Assembly (NCBI GenBank): GCA_963813415.1
Contig: CAWEYW010000003.1
Location: 372,001-436,000 of the forward strand
DNA: 64,000 nucleotides
DNA from: CAIWHR01 sp963813415
GTDB taxonomy: Bacteria; Pseudomonadota; Gammaproteobacteria; Burkholderiales; Casimicrobiaceae
Direction: 5' to 3'
Each line of letters begins with the position of its first letter. Position 1 is the first letter of the stretch. The notes below the pieces were generated by a model. That model did not search any database. It worked only from the letters and a program-made list of their open reading frames with translations, and had not been told where the DNA came from. The position numbers and the translations under genes are program-made. This document shows, piece after piece, positions 48,701-56,991 of the stretch.

Positions 48701-50047
48701 ATGAGCCACATCCTGCAGGGTGTTCCGGTCGGCCAGAAGGTCGGCATCGCATTTTCCGGCGGCCTCGACACCAGCGCAGCCCTGCACTGGATGCGCAACA
48801 AGGGCGCCATCCCGTTCGCTTACACGGCCAATCTCGGGCAGCCGGACGAGCCCGACTACGACGAAATCCCGCGCCGCGCGCTGCAATACGGCGCCGAGAA
48901 GGCGAAGCTCATCGACTGCCGCGCGGCGCTCGTGGCCGAAGGCATCGCCGCACTCCAGGCCGCCGCGTTCCATATCTCGACCGCCGGAGTCACGTACTTC
49001 AACACGACGCCGCTCGGACGCGCGGTGACCGGCACGATGCTCGTTACCGCCATGCGCGAGGATGACGTCCACATCTGGGGCGACGGCAGCACGTTCAAGG
49101 GCAACGACATCGAACGTTTCTATCGCTATGGGCTCCTCGCGAATCCCAGTTTGCGCATCTACAAGCCCTGGCTCGACCAGCAGTTCATCGACGAGCTCGG
49201 CGGGCGCAAGGAGATGTCGGAGTATCTCGAGCGCGCGGGCTTCGGTTACCGCATGAGTACCGAGAAGGCCTATTCCACGGATTCCAACATCCTCGGTGCG
49301 ACCCACGAGGCGAAGGACCTCGAGTTCCTGAACAAGGGACTGCGCATCGTGGAACCCATCATGGGCGTTGCGCACTGGCGCGAGGACGTCGCCGTGAAGC
49401 CCGAAACCGTCTCGGTCCGCTTCGAGGAAGGTCGCCCGGTCGCGCTCAACGGAACCACATTCCCGGACGAGGTCGCGCTCATGACCGAAGCGAACGCGAT
49501 CGGCGGCAGGCACGGTCTCGGCATGAGCGACCAGATCGAGAATCGCATCATCGAGGCCAAGAGTCGCGGCATCTACGAGGCGCCCGGCATGGCACTGCTG
49601 TTCATCGCCTACGAGCGGCTGATCACCGGCATCCACAACGAGGATACGATCGAGCAGTACCGCGACAATGGCCGGCGCCTCGGCCGTCTCCTCTACCAGG
49701 GCCGCTGGTTCGATCCCCAGGCGATGATGCTGCGCGAGACCGCGCAACGGTGGGTGGCGAGCGCCGTCACCGGCGAGGTGACGCTCGAGCTTCGCCGCGG
49801 CAACGACTATTCGCTGCTGGACACCACGAGCCCCAATCTCACGTACAAGCCGGAGCGGCTGACGATGGAAAAGGGCGAGGCGTTCTTCACGCCACAGGAC
49901 CGCATCGGCCAGCTCACGATGCGCAATCTCGACATCGCGGACACGCGGGACAAGCTCATGACCTACGTGAAAACCGGGCTCCTCAAGCCCGCGGAGGGAT
50001 CTCCCCTACCGCGGCTTACGAGCGGCGACGAGCCTTCCAGCCGCTAG
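48701..50047 (+). CDS. argG: Argininosuccinate synthase (long type)
   Basis: 448 residues, the E. coli-like longer form. The ATP PP-loop is VGIAFSGGLDTSAALHWM; TANLGQPDEPDYDEIP, ISTAGVTYFNTTPLGRAVTG and HIWGDGSTFKGNDIERFYRYG follow, with EKAYSTDSNILGATHEAKDLE further on. It joins citrulline and aspartate in arginine synthesis; argF, the step before, is encoded 1.1 kb downstream on the other strand. The start lacks a clear Shine-Dalgarno but fits the family exactly. Confidence 0.97.
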   Translation: MSHILQGVPVGQKVGIAFSGGLDTSAALHWMRNKGAIPFAYTANLGQPDEPDYDEIPRRALQYGAEKAKLIDCRAALVAEGIAALQAAAFHISTAGVTYFNTTPLGRAVTGTMLVTAMREDDVHIWGDGSTFKGNDIERFYRYGLLANPSLRIYKPWLDQQFIDELGGRKEMSEYLERAGFGYRMSTEKAYSTDSNILGATHEAKDLEFLNKGLRIVEPIMGVAHWREDVAVKPETVSVRFEEGRPVALNGTTFPDEVALMTEANAIGGRHGLGMSDQIENRIIEAKSRGIYEAPGMALLFIAYERLITGIHNEDTIEQYRDNGRRLGRLLYQGRWFDPQAMMLRETAQRWVASAVTGEVTLELRRGNDYSLLDTTSPNLTYKPERLTMEKGEAFFTPQDRIGQLTMRNLDIADTRDKLMTYVKTGLLKPAEGSPLPRLTSGDEPSSR

Positions 50048-50137
50048 CCGAAGTCGGGCGGAGATCACGAACTGCCGGGCGAAGATCCTATCCGGCCGCC
50101 GGTGCCGGAGCAGAAACAACCTGTTGACGCTTCACAC

Positions 50138-51118
50138 CTAGTCGACCTTGAGGCCGATCTTGCGGATCACCGGTGTCCAGCGCGCGACTTCGCCGTGGAT
50201 GAGGCGTCCGAAATCGTCGGGCGTACCGCCGATCAGGTCGAAGCCCTGCGCGTTCATCTTCTGCACGACGTCCGGCTGCTTCAGTACGGCGTCGATCTCG
50301 GCATTCAGTCGGGCGACGATCGGCTTCGGCGTGGCTGCCGGCACCATGATCCCGTTCCAGGCGTTGGACTCGAACCCGGGATAGGTCTCGGCGATGGCCG
50401 GGATGTCCGGGAAGAGCGGGAAGCGCTTCGCGGTCGTGACGGCAATGGCGCGCAGCTTGCCTGCCTGGATCTGCGGCTGCAGCGGCTGCATGACGGCGAA
50501 CAGCATCTGTGTCTCGCCCTGCACCGTCGAGGTCACCGCCGGCGGCGAGCCATTGAACGGGACGTGCACCGCGTCGAATCCGGCGATCGACTTGAGGAGC
50601 TCCATCGTCAGGTGCGAGGAGCTGCCGTTGCCGACCGAGGCGTAATTGAGCTTGCCGGGATTTGCCTTGGCGTAGGCGATGAGTTCGGGGAACGTCTTGA
50701 CCGGCAACTGCGCGTTCACGGCCAGCACGCTCGGCTGGTTCGAAGTGATGATGACCGGCGCGAGGTCCTTCTCGACATCGTACGAAAGCTTCTGCAGCAG
50801 CGGTCCGAAGGCGAGCGGGCCGGGAAAGCCGAGCAGCATCGTGTAGCCGTCGGGCGCCGCCTTGGCGACCTCGGCGGTAGCTACCGTGCCTCCCGCCGCC
50901 GGCTTGTTGTCGACGATCACGGGCTGGCCAAGCCGGTCCTTCAGCTTGTCGCCAATCACCCGTGCGAGGGTGTCGAGCGAGCTGCCCGGTCCGGCCGCGA
51001 CGATGAAATGGAGCGGCTTGTCCGGCCACGTTTGCGCCTGCGCTGGCAGCGCGAGCGCACAGGCGAGGGCGGGCACCGTCAGCAGCAACGTGCGGCGGCG
51101 GAAGAAATATCTGGACAT
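50138..51118 (-). CDS. Bug/TctC-family periplasmic solute-binding protein
   Basis: 326 residues. A signal peptide (MSRYFFRRRTLLLTVPALACALALPAQAQ) is followed by the typical mature start TWPDKPLHFIVAAGPGSSLDTLAR. VIVDNKPAAGGTVATAEVAKAAPDGYTML and VPFNGSPPAVTSTVQGETQM are the signature ligand-binding segments. Such proteins are very numerous in betaproteobacteria and mostly lack adjacent transporter genes, as here. The ligand is unknown, probably a carboxylate. The ATG at 51118 has GGAG six bases upstream and starts the signal peptide; a longer frame adds 12 residues. Confidence 0.93.
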   Translation of the reverse strand: MSRYFFRRRTLLLTVPALACALALPAQAQTWPDKPLHFIVAAGPGSSLDTLARVIGDKLKDRLGQPVIVDNKPAAGGTVATAEVAKAAPDGYTMLLGFPGPLAFGPLLQKLSYDVEKDLAPVIITSNQPSVLAVNAQLPVKTFPELIAYAKANPGKLNYASVGNGSSSHLTMELLKSIAGFDAVHVPFNGSPPAVTSTVQGETQMLFAVMQPLQPQIQAGKLRAIAVTTAKRFPLFPDIPAIAETYPGFESNAWNGIMVPAATPKPIVARLNAEIDAVLKQPDVVQKMNAQGFDLIGGTPDDFGRLIHGEVARWTPVIRKIGLKVD

Positions 51119-51190
51119 CGATGACTCCATGCGCGTGGTGAAGGGGTCACTCATGCGGGTCGGTACGCAGCGGACTCGATCGGGACGGCG

Positions 51191-52123
51191 TCACGTCTCC
51201 ACCACGCGGCCGCAGACCAGATATTCGAGCAACGCCTTCTGGGCGTGCAGCCGGTTCTCGGCCTCGTCCCACACGACGCTCTGCGGCCCGTCGATGACAT
51301 CGGCGTCGACTTCCTCCCCGCGGTGCGCGGGCAGGCAGTGCATGAACAGCGCGTCGCGTTTGGCTTCACGCATCATCTCGGCGTCGACCCGCCAATGCTC
51401 GAAGTCGCGCTTGCGTGCTTCGTTCTCGTCCTCGAACCCCATGCTCGTCCACACGTCCGTGGTGACGAGATCGGCGCCGCGGCAGGCATCCATCGGGTCG
51501 GGAAACGATTCGTAGTGACTGTCGTCGTAGATGCCGGCGCGCTCGGGCTCCACTTCATAACCGGGTGGCGTCGAGACGTGCAGGTTGAACCCGAACACGG
51601 TCGCCGCCTGCAGCCACGTGTTGCACACGTTGTTGGAGTCGCCGATCCAGGCGACGGTACGCCCGCGGATCGAGCCGCGATGCTCGGTGTAGGTGTAGAG
51701 GTCGGCCAGGATCTGGCACGGATGGTATTCGTTGGTTAGGCCGTTGATCACGGGCACCCGGGAATGCTCGGCGAAACGCTCGATGATCGTCTGCTCGAAG
51801 GTGCGGATCATGATCACGTCCACCATGCGCGACACCACGCGTGCCACATCCTCGATGGGCTCGCCGCGCGACAGCTGCGTATCGTGCCGGTTGAGGTTGA
51901 TGGCGATCCCACCGAGCTGATTCATGCCCGCCTCGAAGGACACCCGCGTGCGCGTGGAGGCTTTCTCGAACACCATGGCGAGGGTGCGATCGCGCAGCGG
52001 CTGGTACAGCTCGTAGCGCTTGAAGCGATCCTTGATCCAGCGCGTGCGCGCGAACAGGTGCTCGAACTCCTCGAGCGAGAAATCCCGGAACTGCAGGAAG
52101 TGCCTGGGCGGTGCGGACGTCAT
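51191..52123 (-). CDS. argF: Ornithine carbamoyltransferase
   Basis: 310 residues. The carbamoyl-phosphate site is FEKASTRTRVSFEAGMNQLGG, the second site HPCQILADLYTY, and the ornithine-binding HCLPAHRGEEV completes the set. NNVCNTWLQAATVFGFNLHVS is conserved. It makes citrulline for argG. The start MTSAPPRHFLQFRDFS was chosen because FLQFRDFS is the family start region; the frame upstream is unrelated. Confidence 0.97.
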   Translation of the reverse strand: MTSAPPRHFLQFRDFSLEEFEHLFARTRWIKDRFKRYELYQPLRDRTLAMVFEKASTRTRVSFEAGMNQLGGIAINLNRHDTQLSRGEPIEDVARVVSRMVDVIMIRTFEQTIIERFAEHSRVPVINGLTNEYHPCQILADLYTYTEHRGSIRGRTVAWIGDSNNVCNTWLQAATVFGFNLHVSTPPGYEVEPERAGIYDDSHYESFPDPMDACRGADLVTTDVWTSMGFEDENEARKRDFEHWRVDAEMMREAKRDALFMHCLPAHRGEEVDADVIDGPQSVVWDEAENRLHAQKALLEYLVCGRVVET

Positions 52124-52262
52124 TGGAGTGTCGGCGTGGCGGGCGGCCGCAGGGCTGCTGGCGAAGTCACGTCGAATCAATATTTTACCACGTGCTCGCC
52201 GGCGCATTGACCCGCATCAAGGCCGCCGGGCGGGCGGCGAGTAGCCTGTGCAGCACTTTGCC

Positions 52263-53498
52263 ATGAGCTCCTCTCCATCTCCAGGTTGCGCGACGCGCGG
52301 CGTGCCCGCACCACTCCTCCCTGACGCGGCATCGGCTGCGCACCTCCCGCCGTTGCGCCTTCGCGGCCGGGAGCTGCTGCCCATCGTCCAAGGCGGCATG
52401 GGCGTCGGCATTTCCGCCCATCGCCTCGCCGGCACGGTCGCGGCGAACAATGGCGTTGGCACCATCGCCAGCATCGATCTGCGGCGTCATCATCCCGACC
52501 TGCTCACGCCGGAATGGCGCCGCGACCGGTCGACCATCGAACGCGCGAACCTGATCGCACTCGACCGCGAGGTGCGTGGTGCGAAGGCTCTCGCGCGGGG
52601 ACGCGGCCTCGTTGCCGTGAACGTGATGCGGGCAGTCTCGCAATACGCGGATCTGGTACGGCAGGCGTGCGCGAGCGGTGCCGACGCCATCGTCATGGGG
52701 GCGGGGCTGCCGCTCGATCTGCCCGAGCTCACGGCGCCATGGCCCGACGTCGCGCTCATTCCCATCCTGTCCGATGCCCGCGGCATCGCACTGCTGATCC
52801 GCAAATGGCAGCGCCGGGGGCGGCTGCCCGATGCAATCGTGATCGAGCATCCGCGCCATGCGGGCGGCCACCTCGGCGCGGCGAAAGTCGAGGATGTGAA
52901 CGACTGCCGGTTCGACTTCGAACGCGTCCTGCCCGAAGTGCACGCGTTCTTCGCCGCCCAGGGCATCGCGCCCGATGCGATCCCGCTCATTCCCGCCGGC
53001 GGCATCAACAGCCATGCGCGCCTGGTCGAGCTGCTGGGACTCGGCGCCGCCGCCGTGCAGGTGGGCACCGCGTTCGCCGTGACCGATGAAGGCGACGCCG
53101 ACGTGCGCTTCAAGGAGGTCCTCGCCGGGGCGCGGCCGGAGGACATCGTGGAATTCATGAGCGTCTCCGGGCTGCCGGCACGCGCGGTGCGCACGCCGTG
53201 GCTCGAAAACTACTTGCGTTACCTGCCTCGCATGCAGGCAGTGGCGCACGTCAAGCCCCGCTGCACGCTCAAGTTCGATTGCCTGCTGTCGTGCGGACTG
53301 CGCGACGGCATCGCCCGCATCGGGCAATTCTGCATCGACATGCAGCTAGCAGCGGCGCTCCGCGGCGACGTCGCCAAGGGACTTTTCTTCCGCGGCGCTG
53401 CGGCGCTGCCCTTCGGCCGCGACATCCGGCCCGTACGCGATCTCCTCGCCTTTCTGCTGACCGGGAGTGCCGCAGGCGCTCTGCCTGCAACGCCTTGA
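52263..53498 (+). CDS. Nitronate monooxygenase-like FMN enzyme
   Basis: 411 residues of the 2-nitropropane dioxygenase/NMO TIM-barrel family. LLPIVQGGMGVGISAHRLAGTVAANNGVGTI binds FMN phosphate, HPRHAGGHLG is the flavin/substrate histidine region, and IPAGGINSHARLVELLGLGAAAVQVGTAFAVTDE closes the barrel. The group with a C-terminal cysteine-bearing tail (KFDCLLSCGLRDG) is often called nitronate monooxygenase, but actual substrates vary. ATG 52263 is preferred to GTG 52248. It is transcribed away from argF. Confidence 0.85.
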   Translation: MSSSPSPGCATRGVPAPLLPDAASAAHLPPLRLRGRELLPIVQGGMGVGISAHRLAGTVAANNGVGTIASIDLRRHHPDLLTPEWRRDRSTIERANLIALDREVRGAKALARGRGLVAVNVMRAVSQYADLVRQACASGADAIVMGAGLPLDLPELTAPWPDVALIPILSDARGIALLIRKWQRRGRLPDAIVIEHPRHAGGHLGAAKVEDVNDCRFDFERVLPEVHAFFAAQGIAPDAIPLIPAGGINSHARLVELLGLGAAAVQVGTAFAVTDEGDADVRFKEVLAGARPEDIVEFMSVSGLPARAVRTPWLENYLRYLPRMQAVAHVKPRCTLKFDCLLSCGLRDGIARIGQFCIDMQLAAALRGDVAKGLFFRGAAALPFGRDIRPVRDLLAFLLTGSAAGALPATP

Positions 53499-53543
53499 AT
53501 CAGCGGTCCGCACCGACGGCGACCCGCTGATCAGCGTGGCGCG

Positions 53544-55325
53544 CTATGCCGACAGGCGCTGCGCCGTCGCGGCGATGAAGATGCGATTCCGGCCGCTGTT
53601 CTTGGCGGCATAAAGGGCGCGATCGGCCGCGCTCACGAGATCGCGGAAGGTGCGCCCGTCGCGTGGGAAGACGGCGATCCCGGCCGAGAAGGTGAAGCCG
53701 TCGAGATGCGCATCGCCGCACGCGATCGCGAGCTCGCCGAGCTTCGTGGCCAGCATGTCCAGCGCCCGCTTCGCGCCCGCGGCCTCGGTGTCGGGCAGCA
53801 CGATGCAGAATTCCTCGCCACCGTAGCGACAGCTGAGGTCGCTCGGTCGCAGCGAATCGCCGAGCAGATGGCCGATCGCCGCGAGCACCTGATCGCCCAC
53901 GGGGTGGCCATGCTGATCGTTGACGCGCTTGAAGTGGTCGAGGTCGACGAGCGCCACCGCCATGGGTGCGTCGCGCCGCGCCGCGGAAGCGAGCAGGCCG
54001 GGGATCATCATGTCCAGATAGCGGCGGTTGTAGAGATCGGTCAGCGGGTCGCGCACGGCCTCGGACGCGAGTCGTGACTGGAGTTCCTGAACCTCGCGCA
54101 TGCGTTCGTTCAGCTGGTCGTTCAGGTGCTCCAACTGCCGGTTGATGGCCTCGCTTTCCTGCCGCTGACGCTCCGCGCGATCGCGCGCGGCCCGCGCGTG
54201 CTGCAGGTCGTACTGCACCTTGAGCATGTAGTACTTCACGCTGGCGCGGCTGGTAAGACGCGTCGCAAGCGCTTCGTTCGCCAGGACCTGGAAGCGCCAG
54301 GCATCCTCGAACCGGCGCAATCGTGCGGCCCGTGCGGCCGCGCGCTCCGATGCCTTGCACAGCGTCGGCAGATGCTTCAGCCGCCGGGCCACGTCCAGGG
54401 CAGACTCGAACGCGACGAGCGCGAGGTCGTCGTCATCGCCTGCATTCGCGACCGCGGCCTCGGCCCAGCGGGCGTGCACTTCGTTGTAGCCGCCGGGGTG
54501 CAGCCGATGGATATCCACAGCACGTTGCGCGCAGCGCTGCGCGAGCCCGATGTCGCCCTGCTCGGCATAGACCTCGGCGGCGATCGCGCAGAAGTGGTTC
54601 TGCGTGGCCGGCGGCTCCGGCGCCTCGATGGCCGGCATCAGCTCGTCGACGACCGCGCGCGCGGCCGCTGCATCACCGTTGCCGAGCAGCGCCTCGGCGA
54701 GGTTCGAGCGCACGAAAAGAAGCAGCTGCGGATTGTGGTAGTGCGGGAGGAGTCCCAGCGCATCCTGGGCGAGCTCGCGTGCCGGCGCGTAATCCGCGAC
54801 GGTGACGAGGGCCGCTGCGAGATTGGACATCACGATCGGCAGCTGCGGTGAATGCTCGATCGTGCGCAGTGTCTCGAGTGCCTCGTAAAGATACCGGATG
54901 GCCTCGTCGATGCGATCGCTGAAGAAATACGCGGCTCCGAGCGCATTGATCACCCAGAACCGGTCGCGCGGCGGCAAAACGTCGGCCGACTCCGCATAGA
55001 GCGTCAGCAACTGGTCGCGCGCGGCGAGCGGTTGCTGCTCGATGATCAGGAGACGTGCGAAACCGGCGAGCGCGAGAATCTCGCCGCGCCGGTCGCCGGC
55101 CGTGCGCAGCGCTTCCAGCGCCGCAACGAGACAGCCGCGCGCCTCGGCGGGCTCCGCTGTGCTGAACAGCTGGTGGTACGCGAGCGTGAGCTGCACCCAG
55201 GCGCGGTCGCGCGGGCACAGATCGCTGCGCGCGAGCAGTGTCGTCGCTTCCTGGAGTGCCGCCGCCGGATTGCGCAGATGGCCGGTCCAGAGGCGCTCGA
55301 TCGTGGAGTTGTCGTTTTCGAGCAT
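53544..55325 (-). CDS. Soluble diguanylate cyclase with TPR-like sensor region
   Basis: 593 residues. The first about 370 residues are helical repeats of TPR type (for example RDRAWVQLTLAYHQLFSTAE, VMSNLAAALVTVADYAPARELA and VRSNLAEALLGNGDAAAA), with no membrane span. A coiled coil of about residues 380-430 (AERQRQESEAINRQLEHLND) leads to a C-terminal GGDEF domain. The active site is RYGGEEF, and the inhibitory RxxD site RPSD lies five residues before it, so product feedback is expected. It should make cyclic-di-GMP in response to an unknown protein or peptide signal. The start MLENDNSTIERLW is typical for such proteins. Confidence 0.92.
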   Translation of the reverse strand: MLENDNSTIERLWTGHLRNPAAALQEATTLLARSDLCPRDRAWVQLTLAYHQLFSTAEPAEARGCLVAALEALRTAGDRRGEILALAGFARLLIIEQQPLAARDQLLTLYAESADVLPPRDRFWVINALGAAYFFSDRIDEAIRYLYEALETLRTIEHSPQLPIVMSNLAAALVTVADYAPARELAQDALGLLPHYHNPQLLLFVRSNLAEALLGNGDAAAARAVVDELMPAIEAPEPPATQNHFCAIAAEVYAEQGDIGLAQRCAQRAVDIHRLHPGGYNEVHARWAEAAVANAGDDDDLALVAFESALDVARRLKHLPTLCKASERAAARAARLRRFEDAWRFQVLANEALATRLTSRASVKYYMLKVQYDLQHARAARDRAERQRQESEAINRQLEHLNDQLNERMREVQELQSRLASEAVRDPLTDLYNRRYLDMMIPGLLASAARRDAPMAVALVDLDHFKRVNDQHGHPVGDQVLAAIGHLLGDSLRPSDLSCRYGGEEFCIVLPDTEAAGAKRALDMLATKLGELAIACGDAHLDGFTFSAGIAVFPRDGRTFRDLVSAADRALYAAKNSGRNRIFIAATAQRLSA

Positions 55326-55602
55326 CGGGCGAGCCGCAGGGGTGTGCGGAACCTTGCAGCAAGGGCCATGCCGGATCCGGAGGGGACGGGTGCTCTGTCC
55401 AGGCACGGCATCGGGCCCCATGCAAGTCCTTGTGCCGCCGGCCATGAATGTCCACCGCGGTACCGTGCCGCACGTTGACAGCTACAATCGCGCGCCCTGC
55501 GGCTCCCGTTTTCCGGTGCTTTGCGCCGAAATGCGCACCTGCGTCCCGAGCTTCGTTTGGTCCCCCACCTTTTCCCGAATCGTCGTGCTCACCGTCTTGT
55601 CC

Positions 55603-55956
55603 ATGCCACGTCCTCCCGACATCGTCCTCTGGGGCATCACGCGGTCAGGGCGCGCGTTTCGCCCGAGCGATTGGGCGGAGCGGCTGGCCGGACTGACGGC
55701 GGCATTCAAGCTGAACGAGCGCCTCGGCTACTCGGCGCTGGTCCGCCCGACGCTCGTCGCCGGTGTGCGCGCTCTCGTGGTGAGCGGCCAGCTGCAGCAA
55801 GAGGAGCCGCGCCTGTACGAATTCCTCGTGAACTTCGCGCGCGACAACGAGTTGCTGACCACCGAGTCCGTCGCTGCGATCACGGCCCCGCAGTCGCTCA
55901 CTCCGCCGGCACTGCCTTCCATGCCGACAGGCGGCGAGCCGCGCGAGCCCGTGTGA
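55603..55956 (+). CDS. DUF3579 protein
   Basis: 117 residues from ATG 55603, soluble. DIVLWGITRSGRAFRPSDWAERLAGLTAAF is the family signature; YSALVRPTLVAGVRALVVSGQL and LYEFLVNFARDNELLTTE follow. The frame is open upstream and GTG 55588 or ATG 55531 are other possible starts. Function is unknown. In betaproteobacteria it is usually near rpsT and murJ, as here. The 277 bases before it hold no other gene; I saw no clear promoter. Confidence 0.82.
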   Translation: MPRPPDIVLWGITRSGRAFRPSDWAERLAGLTAAFKLNERLGYSALVRPTLVAGVRALVVSGQLQQEEPRLYEFLVNFARDNELLTTESVAAITAPQSLTPPALPSMPTGGEPREPV

Positions 55957-56026
55957 TTTTTGGATCTGCACCTTTCCGGCCCCGATTGCCCAATCCAGGT
56001 GCGAACGCGGCCGACCAGAAGCAACA

Positions 56027-56050
56027 AAAAAGCGCCCGGAGGCGCTTTTT
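56027..56050. terminator. Bidirectional terminator between DUF3579 and rpsT
   Basis: AAAAAGCGCC (56027-56036) and GGCGCTTTTT (56041-56050) form a perfect 10-bp stem with a CGGA loop. It has a U run when read in either direction, so it should end both the rightward DUF3579 transcript and the leftward rpsT transcript. Confidence 0.92.
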
Positions 56051-56070
56051 GCGAGGACCCGGCAGCCCGC

Positions 56071-56334
56071 CTACGGCAGCACGCGGATTGCCTGCGACAA
56101 GCGGGACTTGGTGCGCGACGCGAGATTCTTGTGCACCACCTTCTTGTCGGCGATGCGATCGATCACGGCCTGCGATTCACGCAGTTGCGCCGCTGCGGCC
56201 GTCTTGTCGCCGGTGGCTATCGCCTTGCGAACTTTCTTGATCGCGGTGCGCAGCGACGATTTGAGGCTCGCGTTGCGCTCGCGCGTGACCGCCGCCTGGC
56301 GTGCGCGCTTGCGGGCTTGGGCTGAATTGGCCAT
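56071..56334 (-). CDS. rpsT: 30S ribosomal protein S20
   Basis: 87 residues, basic and helical. MANSAQARKRARQAAVTRERNASLKSSLRT and DKKVVHKNLASRTKSRLSQAIR are typical of S20, which binds 16S rRNA in early 30S assembly. The frame is open upstream but the family start is clear. It sits between the bidirectional terminator and a promoter at 56376-56404. Confidence 0.97.
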   Translation of the reverse strand: MANSAQARKRARQAAVTRERNASLKSSLRTAIKKVRKAIATGDKTAAAAQLRESQAVIDRIADKKVVHKNLASRTKSRLSQAIRVLP

Positions 56335-56375
56335 GAAAGGGATCCCTGCTCTGGAGGTGCCGAAAAAGACCAAGC

Positions 56376-56404
56376 ATAATAGCAGCTTAAGAAATCATCC
56401 GCAA
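56376..56404 (-). promoter_or_regulatory. rpsT promoter
   Basis: On the minus strand TTGCGG (56404-56399), a 17-base spacer and TATTAT (56381-56376), 42 bases before the rpsT start. Confidence 0.5.
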
Positions 56405-56451
56405 GACGCGGCGCGTGCGTGCAAGCTGCCGCCGCACCGGCCCTCGTACCC

Positions 56452-56991
56452 ATGCTGACCCCGCCCCGCATCGCGCGTGTCCGCGCGATCTCCGCTTCCG
56501 AGCGCCCGCAATGGACCGCCCTCCTGTGCGACACCGTCGCCGGCGGTGCGTCGGTCGGTTTTCTCGCACCGCTGGAGGCCGCTACGGCCGCACGCTACTG
56601 GTCCTCGGTGGCCGAGGAGGTCGTCGCCGGCACCCGCGTGCTGCTTGCGCTGCGGCAAGGGGGGCGGCTCGTCGGCACCGTGCAGCTGGCGCTGCCCTGG
56701 CAGCCCAATGCCGCCCATCGCGCCGAAGTGCAGAAACTGATCGTGCATCCGGCCGAGCGGCGGCGGGGCCATGCCCGCCGCCTGCTGGCTGCCATCGAGG
56801 AACGCGCGGCGGCGCTGGGGCGCACGCTGCTGGTGCTCGATACGCAGCGCGACGATCCGGCGGAGCTCCTGTACCGGGCGGCCGGCTACACCTACGTCGG
56901 AAGCATCGCGGACTACGCCGCGGGTGCCGATGGCGTGCTGCGCGCGAACGCCATCTACTGCAAGCGCCTCACCGAGACGGTGTCCGCATGA
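56452..56991 (+). CDS. GNAT-family N-acetyltransferase
   Basis: 179 residues, a GNAT domain. LVGTVQLALPWQPNAAHRAEVQKLIVHPAERRRGHARRLLAA carries the acetyl-CoA loop (Arg/Gly-rich), and DDPAELLYRAAGYTYVGSI the last beta strands. The target is unknown. The start is ATG 56452; a GTG at 56419 would add 11 residues. Its last codon and stop overlap the murJ start, so the two genes are coupled. Confidence 0.86.
   Translation: MLTPPRIARVRAISASERPQWTALLCDTVAGGASVGFLAPLEAATAARYWSSVAEEVVAGTRVLLALRQGGRLVGTVQLALPWQPNAAHRAEVQKLIVHPAERRRGHARRLLAAIEERAAALGRTLLVLDTQRDDPAELLYRAAGYTYVGSIADYAAGADGVLRANAIYCKRLTETVSA

Noticed and set aside
47926..48810. 294-codon minus-strand frame, Ala/Gly/Leu-rich, over the histone-like gene
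   Set aside because: It mirrors the 15-bp repeat (AGLAG-type repeats) and has no start context; the plus-strand frame has a conserved N-terminal domain.
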